64,000 nucleotides of DNA, from positions 1 through 64,000 of the forward strand of contig NZ_JAIOJZ010000042.1 in assembly GCF_020404845.1 (NCBI RefSeq), written 5' to 3'. Of this stretch, positions 1 through 8,444 are shown piece after piece. Below the pieces are notes generated by a model. It saw only the letters and a program-made list of their open reading frames with translations, searched no databases and was not told the origin of the DNA. The stretch is from Streptomyces hyderabadensis (GTDB lineage Bacteria; Actinomycetota; Actinomycetes; Streptomycetales; Streptomycetaceae). Numbering within the stretch: the first letter of the stretch is position 1; every line of letters begins with the position of its first letter. The translations under genes and the position numbers were made by a program.

Positions 1-1165
1 CCGTGTCCTGGATGTAGGAGGCGAAGTCGGCCACGTCGTCGAAGGCGAAGCCGTACGCCCTGCCGTCCTCGGTGGCCGCGTGCACCGCCTTGGAGTAGTG
101 GTTGGTCAGCGCGGTCCCGTAGAACGCCGCCGGGTCGGTCGTGGGCTGGTCGGCGGAGGAGACGAGCGTGGACCGGTTGAAGCCCGCGCCGAGGACCGCG
201 GCGACGGGACCGGTCGTGCCGTCGTTGGGGGCGGCGAGGTTGCCGTCGCAGAAGAGCACGTCCCGGGTGGACGGCTTGGCGAAGGACACCTGGGCGGGTC
301 CGTCGAAGGTCAGCCGGTCCCCGCGCACCCGGCCGGTGAAGGTCCCGGCGTTGGTGGTGATCCTCAGGTCCTTGCCGGTGTAGGTGCTCCACACCTCGTC
401 GATGTACGGGGCGAGGTAGTCCTTGGGGAACAGCCCGGCGTCCAGCCCGTGGCCGGGGGCGATCACCCGGGTGTCGTCCACGGCCAGCGGCGCGAACTCC
501 TCGACCTTGCGGACCGCGTCGAAGACGGCCGCCCGGCCGCCCGGACGTATGGTGCCGGTGGTCTGGTCCTGGGCCCCGGTCAGGCGGAGGGCGAGCGGCA
601 CGCTGAACATGTCGACCATGGTGGTGTTGCAGAACATCCCGGCGGAGTTGAAGGTGAACTCCGCGCAGTCGTGCAGCACCCCGTAGTTCGGGTCGGACTC
701 GACCCAGCCCGCCGGGTACTGCAGGGCGGCGTTCCCCGCGCCGTCCGCGACGACCTTGAACTTCAGCTTCTCGCCCAGGGACACGTAGATCCGGCCGGAG
801 AGGCGGGGCAGGTTCAGCCTGGTCTCGCCGCTGCCGGCGAGGCCGATCGCGTAGTCGGTGTAGCCGTCCGCGCCGTTGTCGGAGAGGGCCACGGGGGCGA
901 CGGTGCCGTCGGGGGTGACCCGCACCTGGCGGCCGTCCACGTTGCCGACGATGTAGACGTGCACGTCGGCGTTGCCGAAGGAGCCGGTGTCGTTGACGAC
1001 GGTCAGCGGCAGGGCGTCGGCGGCCTCGGCGGCGGGGGCGTCCGAGCCGACGCCCGCGAGGGCGTGCGGGGCGACGGCGGCGGCGACCGGCGCGGCCACC
1101 ACCGCTCCGCCGAGGGCGACGAGCAGCTTGCGGCGGGCGAGCGGGCGCTGGTGACGAGGAGTCAT
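1..1165 (-). CDS. Secreted GH64 endo-1,3-beta-glucanase (partial, 3' end outside window)
   Basis: Read from the reverse strand, the 388 visible residues start MTPRHQRPLARRKLLVAL and carry a twin-arginine (RRKLLVAL) signal with an Ala-rich hydrophobic stretch to about residue 38, so export by Tat is likely. The mature part (TVVNDTGSFGNADVHVYIVG near 55, WVESDPNYGVLHDCAEFTFN near 155, YYSKAV-like end) has the layout of glycoside hydrolase family 64, laminaripentaose-producing beta-1,3-glucanases that attack fungal wall glucan and laminarin. The ATG at 1163-1165 is the only sensible start and sits behind GGAGACC. A palindromic operator and a promoter lie just upstream, so sugar-controlled transcription is likely. 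The C-terminus runs off the window. Confidence 0.88.
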   Translation of the reverse strand, partial: MTPRHQRPLARRKLLVALGGAVVAAPVAAAVAPHALAGVGSDAPAAEAADALPLTVVNDTGSFGNADVHVYIVGNVDGRQVRVTPDGTVAPVALSDNGADGYTDYAIGLAGSGETRLNLPRLSGRIYVSLGEKLKFKVVADGAGNAALQYPAGWVESDPNYGVLHDCAEFTFNSAGMFCNTTMVDMFSVPLALRLTGAQDQTTGTIRPGGRAAVFDAVRKVEEFAPLAVDDTRVIAPGHGLDAGLFPKDYLAPYIDEVWSTYTGKDLRITTNAGTFTGRVRGDRLTFDGPAQVSFAKPSTRDVLFCDGNLAAPNDGTTGPVAAVLGAGFNRSTLVSSADQPTTDPAAFYGTALTNHYSKAVHAATEDGRAYGFAFDDVADFASYIQDT

Positions 1166-1200
1166 GTGGGGGGTCTCCAGTGATCGGGGCCGGACAAGGT

Positions 1201-1216
1201 CTGAGAGCGCTCTCAG
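1201..1216. promoter_or_regulatory. Perfect 16-bp palindrome, LacI/CebR-type operator
   Basis: CTGAGAGCGCTCTCAG is a perfect inverted repeat 35 bases before the GH64 start codon. It closely matches the TGGGAGCGCTCCCA type of operator bound by Streptomyces LacI-family sugar repressors such as CebR. The identity of the regulator is inferred; no such gene is adjacent in this window. Confidence 0.65.
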
Positions 1217-1226
1217 GCGTGCGGCG

Positions 1227-1255
1227 ATGGTACGCACCACGGCCGGCCGGGCCAA
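1227..1255 (-). promoter_or_regulatory. Candidate sigma70-type promoter of the GH64 gene
   Basis: On the minus strand TTGGCC (1250-1255) and TACCAT (1227-1232) are separated by 17 bases. The palindrome at 1201-1216 would lie around +11 to +26, a position where a bound repressor blocks transcription. Confidence 0.45.
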
Positions 1256-1389
1256 CCCTCCGCGTCCTGCTCCAAAACCGTTGCCCCAGCTGGGACTTGG
1301 GGTGCGCGACGTCGTGCGGGAAACGTTTAAGCGGCTTTTAAGGCGCGCTTAAGCAGCGGGACCGGCCGCCCCGCGACACGTCCCGGCCG

Positions 1390-1437
1390 GTCAGTGCGTC
1401 AATGCGTCAATGCGTCAATGGGTCAGCGTGTCAGTAC
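1390..1437. repeat. Six tandem octamers spanning a stop codon
   Basis: Six consecutive 8-bp units of consensus GTCAATGC (GCATTGAC on the coding strand of the oxidoreductase gene) run from 1390 to 1437. The TGA stop of the minus-strand oxidoreductase (1425-1423) lies inside the fifth unit. Since 8 is not a multiple of 3, successive TGA triplets fall in different reading frames. Confidence 0.85.
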
Positions 1438-2304
1438 GTCCTCGGCCTCGGCGAGGATCTCGGTGACCCGCAGGCCGAACGCGGCGTCGCACGGATGCGG
1501 GCGCCCGCCACCGGCCGCGGAGATCAGGGCGTCCGCGGCCCGCCGCAGCGCGGGCACCGGACCTTCCGTGGTCTCCGGGAGCAGCGTCACCCCGGACCGC
1601 CCGCGCAGCTCCACCGTGGCGCCCGCCGCGGCGGGCGGCGCCGTCAGGCTGAGCGTGAGCGTGCTGGAGGCCCCGCCCGTGTGGTCGAGGACCAGATGGA
1701 CGGTGTCCCCGGGCCCCGGCGCGGCGGCCGACACGCGCACGGCGTCTCCGAGGACCGGCAGCAGCACGGACAGGGCGTGCGGCCCCACGTCCCACAGGGC
1801 GCCCTTCTCCCGCCGCCACGGCGAGGCGGCGAACGGACTGTCGCCGCCCCCGAACACCGCGCCCAGCCACTGCGCCCGTGCCGTGAACCAGCCGTCGCCC
1901 GCGGCCTGCTCGGTGATCCACGCCTCCGTCTCGGGCTGGAACCGGGCGGTGAAGAAGACCACCGAGGCGACGCCCGCCGCCCGCACCGCCTCCGCCACGG
2001 CCCGACCCTGCGCCACCGTCGTCGCGAGCGGCTTGTCGAGCAGCAGCTGGCGCCCGGCCCGCGCCGCGCGCACCGCCAGATCGGCCTGCACCGCCGGGGG
2101 CAGGGCGACGGCGACGGCCTCCACGTCGGCCAGCAGCGCGTCGACGTCGTCGTAGGCCCGAGTGCCGTGCCGCTCCGCCAACTCCTTGGCCGCGTCCGGG
2201 CGGCGTCCCCACACGCCCACGAAGTCCAGCTCGCCGTGCCCGGCCAGGGCGGGGGCGTGCGCCATGTCCGCCCAGGGTCCGGTGCCCAGCAGTCCGATGC
2301 GCAT
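1423..2304 (-). CDS. Gfo/Idh/MocA-family NAD(P)-dependent oxidoreductase
   Basis: A 293-residue protein beginning MRIGLLGTGPWADMAHAPAL, whose GxGxxG-like turn near residues 7-12 marks an N-terminal Rossmann fold. LLLDKPLA near residue 93 is the family's conserved E/D-K-P motif, with the lysine near the nicotinamide and substrate. The C-terminal half is the alpha/beta domain that sets substrate choice, usually a sugar, inositol or related polyol. The start at 2304 is chosen because GGAGAGG stands 7 bases ahead; longer frames upstream have no ribosome site. It is monocistronic here, so the substrate cannot be told from context. Confidence 0.85.
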   Translation of the reverse strand: MRIGLLGTGPWADMAHAPALAGHGELDFVGVWGRRPDAAKELAERHGTRAYDDVDALLADVEAVAVALPPAVQADLAVRAARAGRQLLLDKPLATTVAQGRAVAEAVRAAGVASVVFFTARFQPETEAWITEQAAGDGWFTARAQWLGAVFGGGDSPFAASPWRREKGALWDVGPHALSVLLPVLGDAVRVSAAAPGPGDTVHLVLDHTGGASSTLTLSLTAPPAAAGATVELRGRSGVTLLPETTEGPVPALRRAADALISAAGGGRPHPCDAAFGLRVTEILAEAEDVLTR

Positions 2305-3114
2305 CCCGTCACCTCTCCACGGTGCCGACCCGATGGGGCCCGCCGACGATCCTCCACGACGACCGGCGCGCGACAGCCCGGCCGACGCCGAGCGTGTCAC
2401 ATCGGCGGGGGTCCGGACAGGGCCGGGGCGTCGTCCGGCAGCGGAGCCGGCAGGCCTGGAGGGCGGCCCGGCGGATCGGTGGCACCCCGGCCGGGGGCGG
2501 GTTCCCCGGCGGCTCGGGAGCCGGGGACCGGGGTGGGGCGGGCGCTCGGCAGGGACCGGGGTGGGCTTCCGCGTCGTCGAAGGAGTGGCGCGTGCCCGTG
2601 CCCCGGCGTCGGGCGCGTGCCCTGTGTGGTGAGGCGGGCTGCCTGCCGTCGGCGTTCCGGCGGATCGGTGGCACTCCGACCGGGAGAGGGTTCCCCGGCG
2701 GCTCGGGGCCGGGCGCTCGAGAGGGACCGGAGGCGGGCCCCGAGCCTTCGGAGGGATTGCGCGGGCCCGTGTTCAGGCGTCGCGGGCGGGGCTGCCTGGT
2801 CCCGGACGCTGCGCCGGGTCCGTCGTTCCGCCGTGGAGTCTCCTGGCCGTGCCCCGGGCCAGGTCGGCCTCGCGTCCCGTCTCGCGCGGGTGCCGCGGTC
2901 CCGAATCCGGCGCTCCGCCCAGGGCCCGTGCCCCCGGCGTCGTACGAGACCGGTGATTCTGCCGATCCCCGCGCCCCTCCCGCCGCTCGACAGTGGCACC
3001 GCCAACACATCGGCGAGGCCCGCCCGGTGGATGTCCCGGAGCGCGACCCCACGCGTTCCGGGCCGTGTGCGACCACCGGCCGGCCGCCCGCCACGACCGA
3101 GAGGACCACCCCTC
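2305..3114. other. Gene-free stretch between oxidoreductase and hydrolase
   Basis: About 810 bases with no convincing gene. Open frames here are Pro/Arg/Gly-rich and lack ribosome sites or recognisable domains. It holds an imperfect repeat pair (2469-2518 and 2658-2707) and presumably the promoter of the downstream secreted hydrolase. Confidence 0.6.
2469..2707. repeat. Imperfect direct repeat, 50-bp cores 189 bp apart
   Basis: The core CGGCGGATCGGTGGCACYCC and following bases at 2469-2518 recurs at 2658-2707 with four mismatches in 50. Weaker similarity (GGGCGCTCG, GAGGGACCGG, GTGCCC/GGCCCGT) continues downstream of each core, so the original duplicated unit was probably close to 189 bp. 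Confidence 0.75.
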
Positions 3115-4044
3115 GTGCAGCAGAACCCCCACACCCACGCCGCCCCCGGGTCCGCCACCCCCTTCCCCGGCACCCGTCGGCGACTCGCCGGTCTGACGGC
3201 CGCCGTGGCCGCCGTCGTCGCGCTCGCCACCCTCAGCAGCCCGAACGCCCAGGCCGCCGACAACCCGTACGAGCGCGGTCCGGCGCCCACCGAGTCGAGC
3301 ATCGAGGCGCTGCGCGGCCCCTACGCGGTGGCCGACACCAGCGTCTCCTCGCTCGCGGTCACCGGCTTCGGCGGCGGCACCATCTACTACCCGACCAGCA
3401 CGAGCGACGGCACGTTCGGCGCCGTCGCGATCGCGCCCGGCTTCACCGCGTACCAGTCCTCCATGGCCTGGCTCGGACCGCGGCTGGCCTCCCAGGGCTT
3501 CGTCGTCTTCACCATCGACACCAACACCACGCTGGACCAGCCCGACTCACGCGGCCGGCAACTGCTGGCCGCCCTGGACTACCTCACCGAGCGCAGCTCC
3601 GTCCGCGGCCGGATCGACAGCAGCCGCCTCGGCGTCATGGGCCACTCCATGGGCGGCGGCGGCACCCTGGAGGCCGCCAAGTCCCGGCCGTCGCTGCAGG
3701 CGGCGATCCCCCTCACCCCCTGGAACCTGGACAAGAGCTGGCCCGAGGTCAGCACCCCGACGCTGATCGTGGGGGCCGACGGCGACACCATCGCCCCGGT
3801 GGCCTCGCACGCCGAGCCGTTCTACTCCAGCCTGCCCTCCGCGACCGACCGGGCCTATTTGGAGCTGAACGCCGCGACCCACTTCTCGCCCAACACGTCG
3901 AACACGACGATCGCGAAGTACAGCGTCTCCTGGCTCAAGCGGTTCATCGACAACGACACCCGCTACGAGCAGTTCCTGTGCCCGCTGCCCCGGCCGAGCC
4001 TGACGATCGAGGAGTACCGGGGCAACTGCCCGCACGGCTCCTGA
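3115..4044 (+). CDS. Secreted cutinase / PET-hydrolase-like polyester esterase
   Basis: A 309-residue alpha/beta hydrolase with a signal peptide (hydrophobic 25-41, cleavage after AQA-47). It keeps the hallmarks of the Thermobifida TfCut2/LCC cutinase family: NPYERGP at the mature N-terminus, GFGGGTIYYP, TIDTNTTLDQPDSR, nucleophile elbow GHSMGGGG (Ser178), catalytic Asp224 in GADGDTIAP, His256 in NAATHFSPN, and the C-terminal YSVSWLKRF, DTRYEQFLCP and NCP segments whose cysteines form the usual disulphide. These enzymes cut cutin, suberin-type esters and synthetic polyesters outside the cell. The GTG at 3115 is preferred: GAGAGGA precedes it and the signal peptide follows at once. Activity on PET is inference. 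Confidence 0.9.
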   Translation: MQQNPHTHAAPGSATPFPGTRRRLAGLTAAVAAVVALATLSSPNAQAADNPYERGPAPTESSIEALRGPYAVADTSVSSLAVTGFGGGTIYYPTSTSDGTFGAVAIAPGFTAYQSSMAWLGPRLASQGFVVFTIDTNTTLDQPDSRGRQLLAALDYLTERSSVRGRIDSSRLGVMGHSMGGGGTLEAAKSRPSLQAAIPLTPWNLDKSWPEVSTPTLIVGADGDTIAPVASHAEPFYSSLPSATDRAYLELNAATHFSPNTSNTTIAKYSVSWLKRFIDNDTRYEQFLCPLPRPSLTIEEYRGNCPHGS

Positions 4045-4189
4045 CACCGGTTCACTGTGCCGGCGCACGACCGGGACCCGGCCCGGTTGGGCGCCGGCAC
4101 AGGGCCCGCGCCGCCTGCCCGGGACACAGCCGCAGGTGACAGCGCCGATACCCGGGCGGGCGCCGGCGGACCGATGGCTTCCGCCCCGG

Positions 4190-4205
4190 GTTACGCGCGC
4201 GTAAC
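4190..4205. promoter_or_regulatory. Perfect 16-bp palindrome GTTACGCGCGCGTAAC
   Basis: A perfect inverted repeat ends 9 bases before the ATG of the LuxR-type regulator. No purine-rich ribosome site separates it from the start, so the mRNA may be leaderless and the palindrome may overlap the promoter as an autoregulatory operator (inference). Confidence 0.55.
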
Positions 4206-4214
4206 CTCCGCGGC

Positions 4215-7040
4215 ATGACCGCAGAGACGACCGTACGCTCGGCCGTGCGAGTCCACGGCCAGAGCGACCAACGCAAGGCGCTGCGCGCGCTGTTGGACGC
4301 GCTGCCCACCCATGGCGGCCAACTCCTGCTGGCCGGTGAGCCCGGGCTCGGCCGCACCACCCTGCTCCAGTGGGCCGCCCGCTCCTTCCGGGCCGGTCCG
4401 GTACTCCACCTCCGCCCCGACGCACGCACGCGCGGCAGCGTCGGGCACCTGCTGGACACCCTGCGCACGGCGGCCGCCGCGGCGCCCGTGCTGGTCTGTG
4501 CGGACGACGCCCACCTGTGGGACGCGCCGGCCCGGACCGCGCTCGGCCGCGCGGCGCGGCGCCTGCACAGCGCCGACCGGGTCGGCCTGCTGCTCTCCGT
4601 CGCCTCGGACCGCGCGGTCGCCCCGGAGTTCGCCCCGCTGCCCGTGGTCCTCCTGGACCCGCTGAGCCCGCCGAGGGCCGCCGCCCTGCTCGACGACCTG
4701 ACCGACGGCGCCGCCGCCCCGGCCGTCCGCGAGCAGCTCCTGGCCGAGGCGGAGGGGAACCCGGCCCTCCTCGTCGCCCTCGTACGCCGGCTGTCACCCG
4801 CCGAACTGCGCGGCCACCGGCCGCTGCCGCGTCCGCTGGCCGACGCGACGGCCCTCGCCGAGGCCGCGGGCGGCGCGCCGAACGGCCAGTCCGCCCACGC
4901 ACGGGACCTGCTGCTGACGGTGGCGGCGGCCGGAGAGGCCGCGGACGGCGCGGACGTCGATGCCGGCCTGGTCCACGACGCGCTGCGGCGCCTGCGGCCG
5001 GCCCCGGAACCCGACCCCCGTGCGGAACCGCTGCCCGGGCAACTCGTGCTGGCCGGCGACCGGATCCGCTTCCGCAGCCCGCTGGTCCGGCGTACGGTGC
5101 ACGCCACCGCCGACCCGGAGCGGCGCCGTACCGTGCACCGCGCGCTGGCCGACGTGCGGGAGAGCGGGGGCGACCGGCTCACCGGGCTGCTGCACCACTC
5201 GTGGTCCCTGGGCGGCCCGGAGCCCGCTTCCACGTCGGCGGACCGGCACGCGGCGGTGACCGCGGACCGGCTCGCGGCGGTGGCGGCCGACGGTGCGGTG
5301 CCCGCCTCGCACCGGCTGCGCGCCACCGCCTACGCCCGTGCCGCCGAGCTGACGGCCGACGGTGCCCGGCGGGCCGAACGGTACACCGCCGCGGCCGAGC
5401 AGGCCCTGCTCGCCGGGTGCCCCGAACGGGCCCGCCCGCTGCTCGCCGCGGCCCGTGACCGCGCCCTCCCCGCCGCCGTGCGGGGGCGGGCCGAACTGGT
5501 GCGCGGCGTCGCCGAACTGCGGGACGGCCCGGTCGGCGACGCCCACCAGTCCCTGCTGCTGGCCGCGTCCCTGCTCGCCGTGGACGCGCCCGCCGACGCC
5601 GCGGCCGCCGCACTGGCCGCCGCCGACGCGGTCTGGGCGGCGGGCGACCTGCCGGCGTGCCTGGCCACGCTGGCCCCCGACCCGCCGCCCCGGGCCGGGA
5701 ACCCGGCGCACGGGAGCGACGGGCCCGCCGGCACAAGCGCTCCCGCGTCGCACCCGGCCGCCGTCGTACGCGACCACCGGATCGGCATGCGGGCGCTGCT
5801 CGAAGGACGGCTGGACCGGGCCGGGGCCCCGCTCCGGCAGGTGGTCGAGCGGGGCAGGACCGAGGTGCGGCCGGAGGCGCTGCTGAGGTCGGCGGCGGCC
5901 GCGCTGCTGCTCGGGGACGTGGCGGCCGCCCGCAGCGGCGGAGCCCGCGCCCTGGCCGCCGCGCGGCAGCTCGGGTCGGAGGCGCTGGTGCCGCAGGCAC
6001 TGGAGTACCTCGCCTACGCCGAACTGCGGGCCGGCCGGCACCCGCAGGCCCGCACCCACGCGGAGGAGGGGCTGCGCACCGCACTGCGGGCGGGGCAGCG
6101 CAACACGGCGGCCCACCACCGGGCGGTGCTGGCGCTGGCCGCGTCGATCGAGGAGGAACCGGACGTCGTCGCCCGGCACGTCACGGCCGCGCTGGACACC
6201 GCACTTCGGCACGGACTGGCCCAGGCGGCCACCCTTGCCCAGTGGGCGGCGGCCCGCGCCGACCTCGGCCGGGGGCGTCCCTTCGACGCCGCCGACCGGC
6301 TCGGACTCCTGGTCCTGCCCGGGCCCGGACGGGGCCACTTCGCGGTGTGGCGGCTGGCCGTGCCCTGCTTCGTGGAGGCCGCGGTGCTCGCCGGACGCCA
6401 CGAGGACGCCCGTGCGGTCCTCACGGAGTTCGCGGGCTGGGCGGCGTTCGGCGCCGACCCGCAGGCCGCCGCCCAACTGGCCCGCTGCCACGCCCTCCTC
6501 GCCCCTGCCGAGCAGGCGGACGACCTCTACCGCCGCGCCCTCGACCGGCACGCCGAGGCGGGCGGCGACTTCGAACGGGCCCGCACCGCGCTGCTGTACG
6601 GCAAGTGGCTGCGGCGGCGACGCAGACCGCGCGAGGCCCGCGGCCGGCTCGGTGCCGCGCTGGCCGGCTTCGAGCGCTGCGGAGCCGGTGTCTGGGCCGC
6701 ACAGGCACGCGACGAACTGCGCGCCCTCGGGGCGGCCCCGCCGGGCACCGGCACCGCGGCGCCGACCCTGCTCGGCCGCCTGACCCCGCAGCAACTGCGC
6801 ATCGCGCGGCACGTCGCCGAGGGTGCCACCAACCGGGAGGTGGCGCTGGCCCTGGGCGTGAGCACCCGCACCGTCGACTACCACCTGCGCAAGGTCTTCG
6901 CCGCGCTCGGCGTACGGTCCCGCCTGGAGCTGGCCCGCGTGGTGGGACAGGCCGAACAGGCCCAGGAGACGCAGGAGGCGCTGGGGGCCCGGGCGGCCCG
7001 GCGGGTCGAACAGCATGAAAAGACCGGTGCACAACACTAG
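4215..7040 (+). CDS. Large LuxR-family (LAL) transcriptional regulator with AAA ATPase domain
   Basis: A 941-residue LAL regulator. The N-terminus has an ATPase domain with a Walker A-like GEPGLGRTTL (residues 41-50), in which the invariant lysine is arginine (Arg47), and Walker B VLVCADDAH (92-100). The middle is Ala/Leu/Arg-rich helical repeat of the TPR type. The last 65 residues are a GerE/LuxR helix-turn-helix (LTPQQLRIARHVAEGATNREV, then VSTRTVDYHLRKVFAALGV). The ATG at 4215 follows a perfect palindrome with no clear Shine-Dalgarno. LAL proteins are usually pathway-specific activators; the target here is unknown. ATP hydrolysis may be impaired by Lys-to-Arg. Confidence 0.9.
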   Translation: MTAETTVRSAVRVHGQSDQRKALRALLDALPTHGGQLLLAGEPGLGRTTLLQWAARSFRAGPVLHLRPDARTRGSVGHLLDTLRTAAAAAPVLVCADDAHLWDAPARTALGRAARRLHSADRVGLLLSVASDRAVAPEFAPLPVVLLDPLSPPRAAALLDDLTDGAAAPAVREQLLAEAEGNPALLVALVRRLSPAELRGHRPLPRPLADATALAEAAGGAPNGQSAHARDLLLTVAAAGEAADGADVDAGLVHDALRRLRPAPEPDPRAEPLPGQLVLAGDRIRFRSPLVRRTVHATADPERRRTVHRALADVRESGGDRLTGLLHHSWSLGGPEPASTSADRHAAVTADRLAAVAADGAVPASHRLRATAYARAAELTADGARRAERYTAAAEQALLAGCPERARPLLAAARDRALPAAVRGRAELVRGVAELRDGPVGDAHQSLLLAASLLAVDAPADAAAAALAAADAVWAAGDLPACLATLAPDPPPRAGNPAHGSDGPAGTSAPASHPAAVVRDHRIGMRALLEGRLDRAGAPLRQVVERGRTEVRPEALLRSAAAALLLGDVAAARSGGARALAAARQLGSEALVPQALEYLAYAELRAGRHPQARTHAEEGLRTALRAGQRNTAAHHRAVLALAASIEEEPDVVARHVTAALDTALRHGLAQAATLAQWAAARADLGRGRPFDAADRLGLLVLPGPGRGHFAVWRLAVPCFVEAAVLAGRHEDARAVLTEFAGWAAFGADPQAAAQLARCHALLAPAEQADDLYRRALDRHAEAGGDFERARTALLYGKWLRRRRRPREARGRLGAALAGFERCGAGVWAAQARDELRALGAAPPGTGTAAPTLLGRLTPQQLRIARHVAEGATNREVALALGVSTRTVDYHLRKVFAALGVRSRLELARVVGQAEQAQETQEALGARAARRVEQHEKTGAQH

Positions 7041-7160
7041 GGACCGACCGGACGGTATGCCATCCTTCGGGGCAGGACGAGTCAGGGGGCAGGCCCGGCG
7101 CGGCGGGACGGCCCGCCGCGGCGCGGCGCCTCCACAAGCCCTGCCCCGGGGAGGACCGCG

Positions 7161-8444
7161 ATGCAGCACGCCGTACGGTCACGAGCAGCGATCCGCACCG
7201 GGCTGACGCCCGTTCCACGCCCGCGGACACCCGGCGTCACGTCGTTGATCGACGCCGACGCCCTGCGGGTCCTGCACCGGGCCGCCCGCGCCCTGCTCGA
7301 CGACCTTCCCGACCTGACCGACCGGCTGACGGCCCTGCTGCGGGAGCAGGAGCCCGCCTACCGGGCCGCCCTCGCGAAGGACCCCACCGCCACCTGGCAG
7401 GAGGCCCACCGTTCCCTGCGGCACAGTGTGGCCTCGCTGCTCGACCCGCGCGGCGCCCGGGACGCGGCCCGCCGCTGCACCTGGCGGATCGGCGCCGCCC
7501 GCGCCGAGCAGGGGCTCCCCCTGGACGCCCTGCTGCACGCCTTCCGCCTGGGCGGCTCGCTGGTGTGGCAGCGGCTGGTCGAGGAGACCTCCCGGGCCGC
7601 CCCGGAGGACGTACGGCTCCTCGTGCACGTGGCCGCCGACGTGTGGAACTTCGTCGACGAGCACTGCACCCTCGTCGCGGACGCCTACCGGCAGACCGAG
7701 TGGCAGCTCGGCCGGCGCCGCGAGAACCGGGCCCGGCTGCTGGCGGCCGGCCTGCTCGACGGCACCGGCCGCATCGCCGACCTGCCCGAGGCCGCCCGGG
7801 CCCTCGGCCTCCCGGAACAGGGCCGGTACGTCGTCGTCGCCGTCACCGGCGGGCCGCCGGGCCGGTCCGCGGCCGCCCGCGCCGCCGCCGTACCGGCCGG
7901 GAGCCGCGTCCACTGGCACGCCGGGGCGGAGGCCGACTACGGCATCGTCCTGGTCGGCGCCGGCGAGGGGCTCCCGGACCCGCACGAGCCCGGGAGCGAG
8001 CCCCCCGTCCCCGTCCCGGGGCTCCGGATCGGGGTCGGCAGCCCGGTCGACGGACTCGCCGCCGTCGGCGACGCCCGCGGGCTCGCGGACACCGCGCTGG
8101 CCATCTGCCCCGTGACGGGCGGCACCGTGCGACTGGCCGACCAGCTCCCCGCCGCCCTCGTCGTCTCCAGCCCCGAGCTGGGCCGGGCCCTCGCCGAGAA
8201 GGTGCTCGGCCCGCTGCTCCGCCTGGAGCCCGCCGACCGCGAGGTGCTGCTCGACACCCTCACCACGTGGCTCGACTGCGACGGTTCGGCCCAGCGCGCC
8301 GGTGAGCGCCTGTACTGCCATCGCAACACGGTCCTCAACCGCCTGCGCCGCTGCGAACAGCTCACCGGCCGCTCCCTCGCCCGCCCGGCCGACGTGGTCG
8401 AAATCAGCCTGGCCCTGACGGCCCGACGGGTCCTGTCCGGCTGA
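7161..8444 (+). CDS. PucR-family transcriptional regulator
   Basis: A 427-residue protein with an N-terminal RsbT co-antagonist-like helical region, a central GGDEF-like PucR domain and a C-terminal PucR helix-turn-helix (LLDTLTTWLDCDGSAQRAGE, then LYCHRNTVLNRLRRCEQLTG). It starts at the ATG at 7161 behind GGGAGGA. PucR-type regulators commonly control purine, amino acid or alcohol catabolism. The next gene downstream, on the same strand after about 800 bases, begins a branched-chain amino acid-type importer, a plausible but unproven target. The last eight codons with the stop are duplicated about 155 bases downstream. Confidence 0.85.
   Translation: MQHAVRSRAAIRTGLTPVPRPRTPGVTSLIDADALRVLHRAARALLDDLPDLTDRLTALLREQEPAYRAALAKDPTATWQEAHRSLRHSVASLLDPRGARDAARRCTWRIGAARAEQGLPLDALLHAFRLGGSLVWQRLVEETSRAAPEDVRLLVHVAADVWNFVDEHCTLVADAYRQTEWQLGRRRENRARLLAAGLLDGTGRIADLPEAARALGLPEQGRYVVVAVTGGPPGRSAAARAAAVPAGSRVHWHAGAEADYGIVLVGAGEGLPDPHEPGSEPPVPVPGLRIGVGSPVDGLAAVGDARGLADTALAICPVTGGTVRLADQLPAALVVSSPELGRALAEKVLGPLLRLEPADREVLLDTLTTWLDCDGSAQRAGERLYCHRNTVLNRLRRCEQLTGRSLARPADVVEISLALTARRVLSG

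Noticed and set aside
1390..1437. Possible CRISPR array
   Set aside because: Units are 8 bp and directly contiguous with no spacers; no cas genes.
1402..3114. Long N-terminal extension in frame with the cutinase
   Set aside because: The extension is antisense to the oxidoreductase and crosses repeat DNA; the signal peptide and ribosome site place the true start at 3115.
2309..3302. Minus-strand Pro/Arg-rich frames in the 2.3-3.3 kb interval
   Set aside because: They consist of the translated direct repeat (PEPPGNP..VGVPPIRR twice) and low-complexity sequence; no start signal or fold.
4794..7169. Minus-strand open frame of 791 codons
   Set aside because: Antisense to the LAL regulator, compositionally biased and without a domain.
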